From Anaerolineae bacterium (lineage in GTDB: Bacteria > Chloroflexota > Anaerolineae > Aggregatilineales > Phototrophicaceae), in NCBI GenBank assembly GCA_013360465.1, contig JABWBO010000002.1, positions 103,907-167,906 of the forward strand: DNA of 64,000 bases. The letters are read 5' to 3'. Numbering within the stretch: position 1 is the stretch's first letter; every line of letters starts with the position of its first letter. Position numbers and translations under genes: made by a program. Of this stretch, positions 27,914 to 36,905 are shown piece after piece. The notes beneath the pieces were generated by a model, which was not told the origin of the DNA, ran no database searches, and saw only the letters and a program-made list of their open reading frames with translations.

Positions 27914-28510
27914 CTAATTAATCGGGATGAGCATCCCGCCGATGGCGGCGCACAATTGAACACCGGTGCTGTCGAATGGTCGCACCTCCCAGAAATAGCG
28001 AGCCTGCCCATCAAACAACGTATTGCCAAAATCAGTGGTCGTCTCGCCAACTATCGTCACGAACACGGTGCTTCGCGCCTCGTCATATAACGTCACGCGA
28101 TACGCGACTGCGCTCGAAACGCGGGTCCACGTCACACGGGCATTTTCCCGGCGGTTAAACGTCAGCGCGGTTTGGTCGTACTGAATACCAAACGCCGCGC
28201 AAGCCTCTCGTGTTGGCGAGGTAAGTAACACGGCGTTGACCATATCGAATGTCGGCACTGGCGTGCCTTCTGGCTGTGGCGTTGGCGATTCCAGAGGTGT
28301 TGCCGAGGGGGTGAGCGTCCATTCTGGAGGCAGAGTCGCTCGAATCACGGGGGTAAGCGAAGGTTCGGGTGTATGCAGAACCGGTGTATTGGTCGGCTGC
28401 GCCTCCTCAACTGCCGGCGCAGTTGGTGGTTGTATCGCCGGCTGCGGCGTCCCACAGGCGCTCAAGACGAGCATGAGCGTGATCGTTACGCTGGCGATTA
28501 TTCGCTGCAT
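27914..28510 (-). CDS. Lipoprotein with Thr/Pro linker and fibronectin-III-like domain
   Basis: This predicted exported lipoprotein has about 198 residues from the ATG at 28510, preceded by GGGGGAA. The signal peptide ends in the lipobox LSAC near residue 20. A Thr/Pro-rich linker of about 65 residues follows. The C-terminal domain (about 95-198) has Trp/Tyr strand patterns (NARVTWTRVSSAVAYRVTLY and YFWEVRPFDSTG) typical of fibronectin-III-like folds. Function unknown. It is downstream of a small membrane protein on the same strand. Confidence 0.75.
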   Translation of the reverse strand: MQRIIASVTITLMLVLSACGTPQPAIQPPTAPAVEEAQPTNTPVLHTPEPSLTPVIRATLPPEWTLTPSATPLESPTPQPEGTPVPTFDMVNAVLLTSPTREACAAFGIQYDQTALTFNRRENARVTWTRVSSAVAYRVTLYDEARSTVFVTIVGETTTDFGNTLFDGQARYFWEVRPFDSTGVQLCAAIGGMLIPIN

Positions 28511-28526
28511 GATTCCCCCGAACGTC

Positions 28527-28895
28527 TTATTGTTCAATTCCAACCACAGACCCGATGACGACCAGCGTGATCACCATCAGCAGGATAACCGTCCCCATCA
28601 GCACATAGATCACGACTGAGGCGCGTTCTGGTGGCAGCTCGCCAACATAGCCTATCATGAGGCGCCAGCCAACCGCGTACATGATGACTCCGGCTCCTGC
28701 CGAGAGCAGCGCAGGCACGAGGACCGTTTGCGCTGAGAAGAAGTAGGACAGATACACATTATCTACCATCGGCATCAGAAGCAGCGTCAGCCCGATAGAA
28801 TACACCATAACCAGCCCGATCCGCTGGTATCGCTTCAACGATAGGATCTGCCCTGCCAGGCTGGAATGAACCTCACCGCGCTTCGATGCCTTCAC
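28527..28895 (-). CDS. Small membrane protein with three hydrophobic segments
   Basis: The protein has 122 residues with a basic N terminus and three transmembrane helices. No family is recognised. It starts within 4 bases of the globin gene stop and ends 17 bases before the lipoprotein start, so it is the middle gene of a three-gene minus-strand unit. Confidence 0.65.
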   Translation of the reverse strand: MKASKRGEVHSSLAGQILSLKRYQRIGLVMVYSIGLTLLLMPMVDNVYLSYFFSAQTVLVPALLSAGAGVIMYAVGWRLMIGYVGELPPERASVVIYVLMGTVILLMVITLVVIGSVVGIEQ

Positions 28896-29296
28896 AGGTT
28901 GTCCTTCGGCGCATCTGCAGCGTTGATCATATGTGCAGAGGCGCGCACAAAGTATTCGACTATGACGCTGCGCATCGGCTCCGCGATGCCGACCTCATCG
29001 ACGGATGCGATCATATGGCTCAACCAGTGATCGTGCGCTTCCTGATCGATGACGAAGGGGTTGTGGCGCATTTTCAGCCGGGGATGTCCGCGCTCCATCC
29101 CGTACTCCTGTGGTCCTCCGAAAAACTGGCAGAGGAAAAGGAACTGCCACCGCTTTCCAGATTCGAGGTCCTCAGGAAACACTGCTCGCAGAACCGGGTC
29201 GCGTTCGACACGATCGTAGAAAACATCGACCAATCGGCGAAAGGTTTCTCTTCCGCCGACAAGCTCATAAATTGTAGGCTGATCAGGAAAAGTCAT
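28892..29296 (-). CDS. Truncated haemoglobin (group II-like)
   Basis: This is a small haem protein of the 2-on-2 globin fold, probably binding O2 or NO. It has about 134 residues from the ATG at 29296. Recognisable parts are IYELVGGRETFRRLVDVFYD, FFGGPQEY, the proximal His in RLKMRHNPF and the Trp in HDHWLSHM that marks group II. The frame is open 12 codons further upstream without family similarity. It is followed by a small membrane protein and a lipoprotein gene. Confidence 0.9.
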   Translation of the reverse strand: MTFPDQPTIYELVGGRETFRRLVDVFYDRVERDPVLRAVFPEDLESGKRWQFLFLCQFFGGPQEYGMERGHPRLKMRHNPFVIDQEAHDHWLSHMIASVDEVGIAEPMRSVIVEYFVRASAHMINAADAPKDNL

Positions 29297-29411
29297 CTGT
29301 CTGCTCACCAAAGTTTGTCTGGACAACACCAACTGTGACGGTAGAATCGCTCACTACGACATTCAATTATACGTCATTCGTCTGGTTCCACTCCCTGAGG
29401 AGCATCAAAAC

Positions 29412-31325
29412 ATGATTTGTAGTCAGCGGCGAGTAGCGATGCTCATCCTTGCTGTCTTGATGATGGCACTTCTTCCTGCACTTACCGAGGCACAGGATGA
29501 TGCGTCTATCCGCGTGGTCGGTTCGGGTTTGGCGTTGCCGGTCCTGGAAACCATCGCTGCGCAGACCGACATCGCTCTCGAAACCTCAATTGTCGGCTCC
29601 AGCGCTGGTGCGTCCGAGTTCTGCGGCGGCAGCGCTGATATTGCAGTTCTCACCCGTCCGCTCAATCAGGAAGAAGAAGCGGCTTGTACTGCCAACGGGA
29701 TCGTCTTTCGAGAGTTCCTGCTAGGACACAATATCCTGACGCTGGTCGCGAACGCCACCGACCCTGTACCGCAGTGCCTCACTACAGATGATCTTGACGT
29801 TCTGTTTGCGCCGAGTGCAACCGCCACGAACTGGTCGGTGATCGCCGGCGACTCGGTTGATATGCCTGTAACGCTCTTTGCGCCGTCCCAAACCAGCGTA
29901 GCCTACGCGCTTCTGGATGAGCTGGTTACGGGCGTGGAACTCCGCCGTGATGCCGCAGTGAACACCCTGGATGACACCACGGCGATCCTGACGGCGGTGA
30001 GTGCCACACCGGGCGCACTCGGCGTTCTAGTTAGTCCCGCTGCACTGCCTGAGGGACTTCGCGCAGTTGAGCTTGATAACGGCGTCTCCGGATGTGTTAC
30101 CCCGACTGTTTCGAACGTTGAGCGCCGCATCTACCAGGCAGCCAATCGCCTTTTTGCCTATGTCGACGAAAACCGGGTCGAAGCAGCGAGTCAAGTTCTC
30201 GAACGCGCCTTCTCTGCTGAAGGCTTGGTAGCCGTCGCCCTGGCGGATTATTCCAGCCCCAGCGACGAAGCCGTCACTCGGAATCAGGCAGTGCTGTCGG
30301 ATGGTTTGACCGGACGGCAGTTCAGCCGCGACGTCACCGCTTTCTCAATTTCGGAAAGTCTGGTTGGAGAGATAGGTATTGGCGGAGCGGGGGAATCCAG
30401 TACCTACCTCCAGGGTTTGACCGCCGCATTTTCCACGAGCTATCCGGGCGTGGTCCTGAATCTCACGGTGGAAGGAGTTGCGGCAGGAACACGGAAGTTC
30501 TGCAACGGCGAGATCGACATCCTGGCGGCATCCACACCGCTCACCGAAGATCAGTTAGCCGCCTGTGCGCAGAACAACGTGATCCCTGAGTCGTTTTACA
30601 TGGGCAGCACTGCCGCTGTTGTCGTTACCCGCGCGGATGCGGATTACGCGATCTGTCTGACTCCCATTGAAGTCGCGCGCCTGTGGGGCGCCACCGATGA
30701 AGGCATCATTGAAAACTGGAGTGCCCTGCGTGAAGGTCTGCCCGATCTTGCGGTGACGCCGTTCAGCCCAGTGGGCGGAAGCCTTGTCCGCGACTTGCTG
30801 GTACTCAGCGCTGACCTCGATCAGCCCATCTCGCCTCGTGCCGACGCCGACGAAAATGCCGATCCCGCATATCGTGCCGCCGCTGTAGCAAACGTCGAGG
30901 GCGGTGTGACCTTCATGTCCTGGAGCGAATACGACAGCCTGCCTGCTACCGAAAGATCGCGCGTGCAGGCGCTCGCGATCGAGGGCAGCGATGGGTGCGT
31001 CGAAGCGTCTGAATCAGCGCTCGCCGATGGTTCTTATCCGCTGGCACGCTCCCTGAACCTCCTGGTGCGCCGTTTGTCGCTTGGGCGTCAGGATGTGCAG
31101 TCCCTGTTGTGGTATGCTTTCAGTGATGCCAATTATCCGTTGTTCACCGGCGCTGATCTTGTCGGCATTCCTTTCGACTCTCTCGCCGAACAACGCACGC
31201 ACCTTGAAACCCTGTTTGTTGAAGCCGCCGCCGAAGCTGCCGCCTCGGTGTTGAGTGCGGTGGAGGCGACACAGGAAGTACCGCCGGCGGAAGTCACGCC
31301 AGAAGCCACTGCTGAGGGTGGCTAG
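29412..31325 (+). CDS. Secreted protein with two tandem PstS-like solute-binding domains
   Basis: The protein has 637 residues. A signal peptide (about residues 1-27, ending TEAQ) is followed by two phosphate-binding-like domains in tandem. The first starts IRVVGSGLALPVLETIA and the second ISESLVGEIGIGGAGESST. Each has the serine/glycine substrate-loop style (GSSAGASEFCGGSADIAVLT, and GVAAGTRKFCNGEIDILAAS). Each half carries conserved cysteine pairs. An acidic low-complexity tail ends the protein. No ABC permease or ATPase genes are beside it, so whether it feeds a transporter or acts as a sensor is unknown. A terminator follows. Confidence 0.8.
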   Translation: MICSQRRVAMLILAVLMMALLPALTEAQDDASIRVVGSGLALPVLETIAAQTDIALETSIVGSSAGASEFCGGSADIAVLTRPLNQEEEAACTANGIVFREFLLGHNILTLVANATDPVPQCLTTDDLDVLFAPSATATNWSVIAGDSVDMPVTLFAPSQTSVAYALLDELVTGVELRRDAAVNTLDDTTAILTAVSATPGALGVLVSPAALPEGLRAVELDNGVSGCVTPTVSNVERRIYQAANRLFAYVDENRVEAASQVLERAFSAEGLVAVALADYSSPSDEAVTRNQAVLSDGLTGRQFSRDVTAFSISESLVGEIGIGGAGESSTYLQGLTAAFSTSYPGVVLNLTVEGVAAGTRKFCNGEIDILAASTPLTEDQLAACAQNNVIPESFYMGSTAAVVVTRADADYAICLTPIEVARLWGATDEGIIENWSALREGLPDLAVTPFSPVGGSLVRDLLVLSADLDQPISPRADADENADPAYRAAAVANVEGGVTFMSWSEYDSLPATERSRVQALAIEGSDGCVEASESALADGSYPLARSLNLLVRRLSLGRQDVQSLLWYAFSDANYPLFTGADLVGIPFDSLAEQRTHLETLFVEAAAEAAASVLSAVEATQEVPPAEVTPEATAEGG

Positions 31326-31366
31326 CACCTTCGGAATTAGCTTCAACCTGTCCGCACATTTTGACG

Positions 31367-31395
31367 AACCCCTGCCTCGCAGGGGTTTCGTTTTG
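31367..31395 (+). terminator. Rho-independent terminator after the PstS-like gene
   Basis: AACCCCTGC (31367-31375) pairs with GCAGGGGTT (31379-31387) around a three-base loop, followed by TCGTTTTGTT. Confidence 0.85.
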
Positions 31396-31444
31396 TTCTA
31401 TGTTATACTCCGCTTGCTTCGTACCCACTCCACAAGGACGCGCC

Positions 31445-34216
31445 ATGCGTGGTGAACTGGTAGCCATCGACCTGGAAACGACAGGTTTTGACCCGAAACA
31501 GGATGAAATCATCGAAATTGGCGCTGTGCGCGTCGTCGATGGTCAGCGCGTGGAAGAGTTCAGCACATTGGTCTACCCCGGACGCCCGGTACCCTCTGCG
31601 GTAAGCGCGCTAACCGGAATCAGCAACGAAGATCTCATCGGCGCACCGCCGATACGCAGTGTACTTCCCGCCCTGGAGCGCTTCGTTGGCACAGCCCCTC
31701 TCCTGGGGCACAATGTCGCGTTTGACGCCAATTTCCTGGCAAGACAAGGCTTGTTCGAGCGAAACAGTCGTATCGACACCTACGAACTGGCGTCGGTACT
31801 CCTTCCCACCGCGCCGCGTTATGCGCTCTCTCAGCTCACTGTTCAGTTCGGTTTCGATATTGAGTCTGCGCACCGCGCTCTCTACGATGCGCGGGCAACA
31901 GCTTTCATTTTTGGTGAGTTGTGGAAACGCCTGCTGACCCTGCCAGTTGCGCTGATCGAGGAGATTGTTCGGCTTTCCGACCAGATCACCTGGGACGCAC
32001 GCCCTGTCTTCGTGGCAGCCCTTGAGTCCAAGCTGGCAGGCGGCGAGCAGAGCGGCGGTGAACCCCGTTTCCCGGCGTTCGCCAGGGCAGCTCACCCCAT
32101 CATGATAGATACCTCCCGGAATCCTATCGACCTGGCAAACCTGGCGGACGCCTTCAATATGGACGGCGTGCTTGCACGGAACGTTTCTGGGTATGAAAGA
32201 CGCTCGCAGCAGATTTCCATGGCTCAGGCGGTCGCGGATGCTTTGAGCGGTTCGCGTCACACCATGATCGAAGCGGGGACCGGGACCGGTAAATCCTTGG
32301 CTTACCTCATTCCGTCGTTCCTTTGGGCGCAGCAGTCAGGTTCCCGCGTGGTGATCTCAACCAACACCATCAATCTCCAGGATCAGCTCCTTGATAAGGA
32401 CATCCCGGCAGTCAGGCAGGTCCTGGGCGACACCGTGCGCACCTCTGTCTTGAAGGGGCGTGCCAACTATATCTGCCCGCGGCAGCTCGCGCAGATTCGT
32501 CACCGCAGACCCGGAAACACCGAAGAACTGCGCACTATTGCCAAAGTCCTCGTCTGGCTGCTGGATACGACCACAGGTGACCGGGCGGAACTTTCGCTGC
32601 GCGGTCCCGAAGAAAATCTTGCTTGGAACCATCTAAGCGCTGATCGCGACCGCTGCACGCTCGAACAATGCCGCACAGCGGGCGAGTCATGTCCGTTCTT
32701 TCGGGCGAGGCAGGAAGCCGAGAATGCGCAGATCGTGATAGTCAACCATGCCCTGCTGATGGCGGATACGGTCTCCAGCAGCCCCGTCATTCCCGCCTAT
32801 GACTATGTCATCATCGACGAGGCGCATCAACTTGAAGACGCTGCAACCAACAGCCTGGGGCGACGCCTCGACGCAGCATCGCTGCACCGGCAGATCAACG
32901 ATCTGGGTGACACTCGTTCCGGGGCGCTTGGCGGACTTCTGGAGGCTCTGCGTCATAGCGCCCCCCAGAAGACGACGGAGCGATTCACTGCCTACGTCGG
33001 AGATGTCGCCGGCGTATTGCGGGCGATGCGCATTCACGTCAATCGACTATTTGATGGCTTCCGGGCGCTGCTCCAGGAGATCGACCTTCCGCAGGAGACT
33101 TACTCTTCAACCCGCGTGACAACCAGCATCCGCTCGCGCGCCGAATTCGCCTTAATCCAGAGCCTCTGGCACGACCTTGATGCTTACTTCGATGGCGTGA
33201 TCGCCGCCCTTCAGGAGATCGCCACCGCTGCGAGTCGTGTGGAGGCGGTCAGGGAAAACAGCATCCCCGATCTAGTCAGCAGCTTGGCAAGCACGGCGAC
33301 ATGGTTCGATGAAATGCGCGCCCACCTGAACGGGATGATCCATTTGCCTGACCCAAACCTGATCTATTGGCTGCAAGTTGGACAAACCCTCGACTACATC
33401 GCTTTACACAGCGCACCGCTGCGTCTCGGATCCCTGGTTCGCCAGCATCTCTGGGACGCGAAGCGTTCGGTCATCCTGACCAGCGCGACGCTCCGGACAA
33501 ACGGGGACTTCAAGTTCTTTCAGGAACGATTGGGGGCTGAAAGTGTCGAAGCAATGGAGATCGAGTCGCCCTTCGACTATAAAGCGTCAACGCTGTTGTT
33601 CCTCCCTGAAGATATGCCCGATCCGAACGACAAGCAGCGCTATCAGCAGCAGGTCGAGCGAACACTGATAGACCTCACGAGCGCCCTAAATGGGCGGGTG
33701 CTTGCGCTGTTCACCAGCTACGCCCACCTCCGCCAGACAGCGCAAGCCATCACGCCCCGCCTCGCCCTGGGAAAAATCTCCGTCTATGACCAGAGCGATG
33801 GCAGCAGTCGTCAGGCACTGCTGGATGGCTTCAGATCTGAAGAGCGCGCGATCCTGATGGGCACACGCAGTTTCTGGGAAGGGATCGATATTCCCGGTGA
33901 AAAACTCAGCGCACTGGTCATCCTGCGCCTGCCTTTTGCTGTGCCCACCGATCCCGTTTTCTCGGCTCGATCAGAGACCTATCACGACGCCTTCCGCGAC
34001 TATGCGATGCCAGACGCGATCGTACGTTTCCGGCAGGGGTTTGGGCGTCTCATTCGATCGAACACGGATAGGGGTATTGTGGTGATCCTCGACTCGCGTA
34101 TCATCAATAAGGGCTACGGACACAACTTTTTGGAAGCGCTTCCTGATTGTACAATACAGCGAGGGTTGCTCGGCGGACTCCCGGAGGCTGCCAAAACCTG
34201 GCTCGCCAGAAATTAG
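31445..34216 (+). CDS. dinG: DinG-family helicase with N-terminal 3'-5' exonuclease domain
   Basis: The protein has about 923 residues from the ATG at 31445. Residues 1-165 form a DnaQ-like DEDD exonuclease with DLETTGFD, GHNVAFDANFL and HRALYDARATA. The rest is an XPD-like superfamily 2 helicase. Walker A is EAGTGTGKSLAYLIPS, the DEAH box is IIDEAHQLED, and motif VI is RQGFGRLIRSNTDRG. Four cysteines in the insert (YICPRQ, DRCTLEQC and ESCPFF) match the Fe-S cluster ligands of XPD/DinG helicases. Relatives in Firmicutes share the exonuclease fusion. Its probable role is repair or resolution of unusual DNA structures. Confidence 0.93.
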   Translation: MRGELVAIDLETTGFDPKQDEIIEIGAVRVVDGQRVEEFSTLVYPGRPVPSAVSALTGISNEDLIGAPPIRSVLPALERFVGTAPLLGHNVAFDANFLARQGLFERNSRIDTYELASVLLPTAPRYALSQLTVQFGFDIESAHRALYDARATAFIFGELWKRLLTLPVALIEEIVRLSDQITWDARPVFVAALESKLAGGEQSGGEPRFPAFARAAHPIMIDTSRNPIDLANLADAFNMDGVLARNVSGYERRSQQISMAQAVADALSGSRHTMIEAGTGTGKSLAYLIPSFLWAQQSGSRVVISTNTINLQDQLLDKDIPAVRQVLGDTVRTSVLKGRANYICPRQLAQIRHRRPGNTEELRTIAKVLVWLLDTTTGDRAELSLRGPEENLAWNHLSADRDRCTLEQCRTAGESCPFFRARQEAENAQIVIVNHALLMADTVSSSPVIPAYDYVIIDEAHQLEDAATNSLGRRLDAASLHRQINDLGDTRSGALGGLLEALRHSAPQKTTERFTAYVGDVAGVLRAMRIHVNRLFDGFRALLQEIDLPQETYSSTRVTTSIRSRAEFALIQSLWHDLDAYFDGVIAALQEIATAASRVEAVRENSIPDLVSSLASTATWFDEMRAHLNGMIHLPDPNLIYWLQVGQTLDYIALHSAPLRLGSLVRQHLWDAKRSVILTSATLRTNGDFKFFQERLGAESVEAMEIESPFDYKASTLLFLPEDMPDPNDKQRYQQQVERTLIDLTSALNGRVLALFTSYAHLRQTAQAITPRLALGKISVYDQSDGSSRQALLDGFRSEERAILMGTRSFWEGIDIPGEKLSALVILRLPFAVPTDPVFSARSETYHDAFRDYAMPDAIVRFRQGFGRLIRSNTDRGIVVILDSRIINKGYGHNFLEALPDCTIQRGLLGGLPEAAKTWLARN

Positions 34217-34259
34217 TTTCGCGTACCCTGGCTTGGGTGATGAGGATCGGCGCTTGACC

Positions 34260-34637
34260 ATGAAGACGCCCAACGGACGAGACTGTCCGCATTACTATCA
34301 GGACTTCCATCGTGGGAGAGCTGTCCAGGAATGCCGCTTGGAGAAGCAGAATCCGCAGTCGCTGCGATGGGTTCCGTCGGATTGCGGGCGCTGTACCGTC
34401 CCTAGCATTCTCAGCGCCAATGCCAGTCCGCACCTTAAGATGACTCTCACAATCAAGAATCAGCTCCTGGGACTCAGGCGTTCGGTCGTTGTCGTTGCCC
34501 GCTGCGAATTCCACGATATTCCTATTGATGATCCTTATGTCGGCTGCATCCAGTGCGCTGCGCAGCGCGGGGGTCTCAGCGTTTTCCGACGGGCGCTGGA
34601 GGACAACGGTGAGGACGACCACACCGCAGTCAAATGA
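34260..34637 (+). CDS. Cys-rich putative zinc-binding protein
   Basis: The protein has about 125 residues from the ATG at 34260. It begins MKTPNGRDCPHYYQDFHRGR and carries ordered Cys/His pairs: CPHYY, QECRL, DCGRC, RCEFH and GCIQC. The pattern suggests two zinc sites. No enzyme motif is present. I believe similar proteins occur next to signalling genes in Chloroflexota, but this is memory and not a search result. Its 3' end overlaps the histidine kinase start by 29 bases, so the pair is translationally linked. Confidence 0.7.
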   Translation: MKTPNGRDCPHYYQDFHRGRAVQECRLEKQNPQSLRWVPSDCGRCTVPSILSANASPHLKMTLTIKNQLLGLRRSVVVVARCEFHDIPIDDPYVGCIQCAAQRGGLSVFRRALEDNGEDDHTAVK

Positions 34638-35751
34638 TCCTGTCTCCTCGCCAGTGACCACGACTGCGCGGCAGAATGCCGCAGTAGTGGTCGTCGCCGC
34701 GCGAACCCTACGTCCGTTGATAGAGTCCCTTCAGCGCGCTTCTATGTCCGTCCTTGTCGGGCATAACATGGGCGAGATCATCACATGGATTGAGTCTCAG
34801 CCGGTGGACCTGTTGATTGTCGCAGCCACCAAACGCGGCATTCAATTCGCGGAACGGCTTCGCGAATGGTTGAAAACCCCTCCCCTGTTGGTGATGATCA
34901 CCTCCGATTCTCAATCATGCCAGAACTGTCGATCTGCCGATCTGGTCTTCGCGCTTCATGACCCTCATCTCATCGACAATCTCGTGCGGATTCGGCAGAT
35001 CCGGCAGCGAGCCGCACCGTACGACAGCATTCGCGAGACCTCGCAGCCGCCTGGCTCCGGCGGCGCTGAGATCCTCAAGGATATGATCGTCAAGACAGTG
35101 TCACACGAACTGCGCACTCCCCTGCTTCAAGTAAAGTCCGCTGTCTCTTTGCTTGCGGACGGAGATCAGGATCGCGACCGGTTGATCGGTTACGCGATGG
35201 AGTCAACGGCTCGGTTGGAAGGTGTCGTTCAGAACATCGCCCGGCTCGCCGAAAGCCTCGACATCCGACTGGACGAAATGCACCCAGGCGAAATCATGCA
35301 GTACGCGATGCGGCATCTGCGTCGCAGTTGGGAATGGCGCGGGAAGCTCAGCCGCATCGACGTTCAGGTTGCGCCAGACCTCCCTACTGTGCTTGCTGAT
35401 CGTCGAGCGCTCGGGGTCGCGGTACATTTACTGCTCGATAACGCGCTTAAGTTCAGCTCAGGTCGAGTCACTGCTCAGGTTCGGCTTGTCGAACCTCAGA
35501 CTATCGAGGTTCGTATCTCCGATAGCGGAATCGGCATCGCCTCCGAGAAGCTGGAACACATCTTTGAGCCTTTCTACCAGATCGACAGCGCAGCCGCACG
35601 TCGCTTCGGGGGCGCCGGCGTTGGATTGGCGATTGTGCGCTTCATCATGGACCGCCACCGCATTCCGATTCAGGTCGAGAGCAAAGTCGGTGTCGGTAGC
35701 GCTTTCTCGTTCAAACTTGCCGTGATGCCGGTTGGGGCGCTCCCACCTTAG
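34609..35751 (+). CDS. Soluble sensor histidine kinase with N-terminal receiver-like domain
   Basis: The protein has about 380 residues from the GTG at 34609, which has GGAGG 6 bases upstream. The N-terminal 130 residues look like a receiver fold, but the phospho-acceptor Asp at the end of strand 3 is replaced (VDLLIVAATKRG), and a CQNC pair follows later. The kinase core has the H box VSHELRTPLLQVKSA, N box LLDNALKFS, G1 DSGIGI, F box FEPFYQ and G2 GAGVGLAIV. No transmembrane helix is seen, so it is cytoplasmic. No response regulator is adjacent. It overlaps the Cys-rich gene, which could act as its sensor. Confidence 0.85.
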   Translation: MRTTTPQSNDPVSSPVTTTARQNAAVVVVAARTLRPLIESLQRASMSVLVGHNMGEIITWIESQPVDLLIVAATKRGIQFAERLREWLKTPPLLVMITSDSQSCQNCRSADLVFALHDPHLIDNLVRIRQIRQRAAPYDSIRETSQPPGSGGAEILKDMIVKTVSHELRTPLLQVKSAVSLLADGDQDRDRLIGYAMESTARLEGVVQNIARLAESLDIRLDEMHPGEIMQYAMRHLRRSWEWRGKLSRIDVQVAPDLPTVLADRRALGVAVHLLLDNALKFSSGRVTAQVRLVEPQTIEVRISDSGIGIASEKLEHIFEPFYQIDSAAARRFGGAGVGLAIVRFIMDRHRIPIQVESKVGVGSAFSFKLAVMPVGALPP

Positions 35752-35875
35752 ACGTCCATTATGGGCTGGCGAGTTTCGTTGACTCTGATCAGCGAATTGG
35801 CTACAATATTTACAAGATTTAATTTGTACTGAATTTCACAAGCCAAACGCATTAAACATTGACAGGACGATAGGC

Positions 35876-36844
35876 ATGACCATTCACTTTGGGCAAGCGG
35901 CATTCGCACCCGCCCCGGCGCGTGAAATCTCAGAGATCATCGGAGAGGCGCTGGCTGATGTTGATACTCGCATGAAGCAAATCACTCAAAGCGAGGTCAC
36001 TGTGCTTCAACAGGCGAGTCACCACATCCTTCAGGCGGGTGGCAAGCGCATCCGACCTCGCCTGCTGATGCTGGCACATATCGCCTGTGGTGGTCATGCC
36101 CTCAGCGACGCCGTCTCAGTCGCGGCAGCGCTGGAGCTTGTCCACACTGCCAGCGTTGTCCATGACGACATCAACGATCATGGCATGCTGCGACGTGGTC
36201 GCCCTTCGGTTAATGCGCTTTGGGGTCGAACGTTCGCCCTGCTCACCGGCGATTTCCTCTTCACAAAAGTCTACGAGTTGATGGCTCCATACCGCGACAT
36301 CAACATCACTCTCGCCGAAGCGACAGTTGCACTGGTCGAAGGTGAAACTCTGCAAGCGAGCGCCGTCAAGGAACACAACTACACGCGCGAGGCGTACTAT
36401 CGCATCATTGGATTGAAGACGGCTGCACTGTTCCGTGCCGGCGGCATGCTTGGCGCTCAACTGGCGGGCGCAGAGTCGCGTATCGCTAAGGTGCTTGGTG
36501 ATTTCGGTTACAACATCGGCTTAGCCTTTCAGATCATTGATGACATCCTCGACCTCACCGTTGACAGCGAACACCTGGGCAAAACGTCGGGAATCGATCT
36601 GGAGCAGGGGCGCGGCTACGCTGCCGCTCATGCCGCTGCTGACACTTCTGGCGATACCGCCGTACAGGATGCTATCAATGCCATTCGCGCCAAGGCTTCA
36701 AACAATGACGCGATCCGTGAAGGCAGGCTGTTTGCCGAACAGCTCGTTGCTAATGCGCTTGATATGCTCGACGTTCTGCCCGAAAGCGCAGCGAAATCCG
36801 AACTGATCGAGCTTGCTCACAGCGTTGTGAACCGCGCCGCTTAA
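35876..36844 (+). CDS. Polyprenyl diphosphate synthase
   Basis: This trans-prenyltransferase lengthens isoprenoid diphosphates, probably for quinone side chains or the undecaprenyl-type pool. It has 322 residues. The first Asp-rich motif is VVHDDINDHGMLRRGRPS and the second is QIIDDILDLTV. Other family features are GGKRIRPRLLML, the EGETLQ segment and KTAALFRAGG. Product length cannot be predicted securely from sequence alone. It is monocistronic or followed after 61 bases by nnr. Confidence 0.93.
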   Translation: MTIHFGQAAFAPAPAREISEIIGEALADVDTRMKQITQSEVTVLQQASHHILQAGGKRIRPRLLMLAHIACGGHALSDAVSVAAALELVHTASVVHDDINDHGMLRRGRPSVNALWGRTFALLTGDFLFTKVYELMAPYRDINITLAEATVALVEGETLQASAVKEHNYTREAYYRIIGLKTAALFRAGGMLGAQLAGAESRIAKVLGDFGYNIGLAFQIIDDILDLTVDSEHLGKTSGIDLEQGRGYAAAHAAADTSGDTAVQDAINAIRAKASNNDAIREGRLFAEQLVANALDMLDVLPESAAKSELIELAHSVVNRAA

Positions 36845-36905
36845 TCTATTCCGTAGTTATCAATGGTCGCAGTCGGGCGTTCACTCAACGATTCGAGGAA
36901 TGGTC

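Noticed and set aside
34104..34661. Minus-strand open frame opposite the Cys-rich gene
   Set aside because: The plus-strand frame has ordered Cys/His pairs and couples to the kinase gene; the minus frame has no supporting feature.
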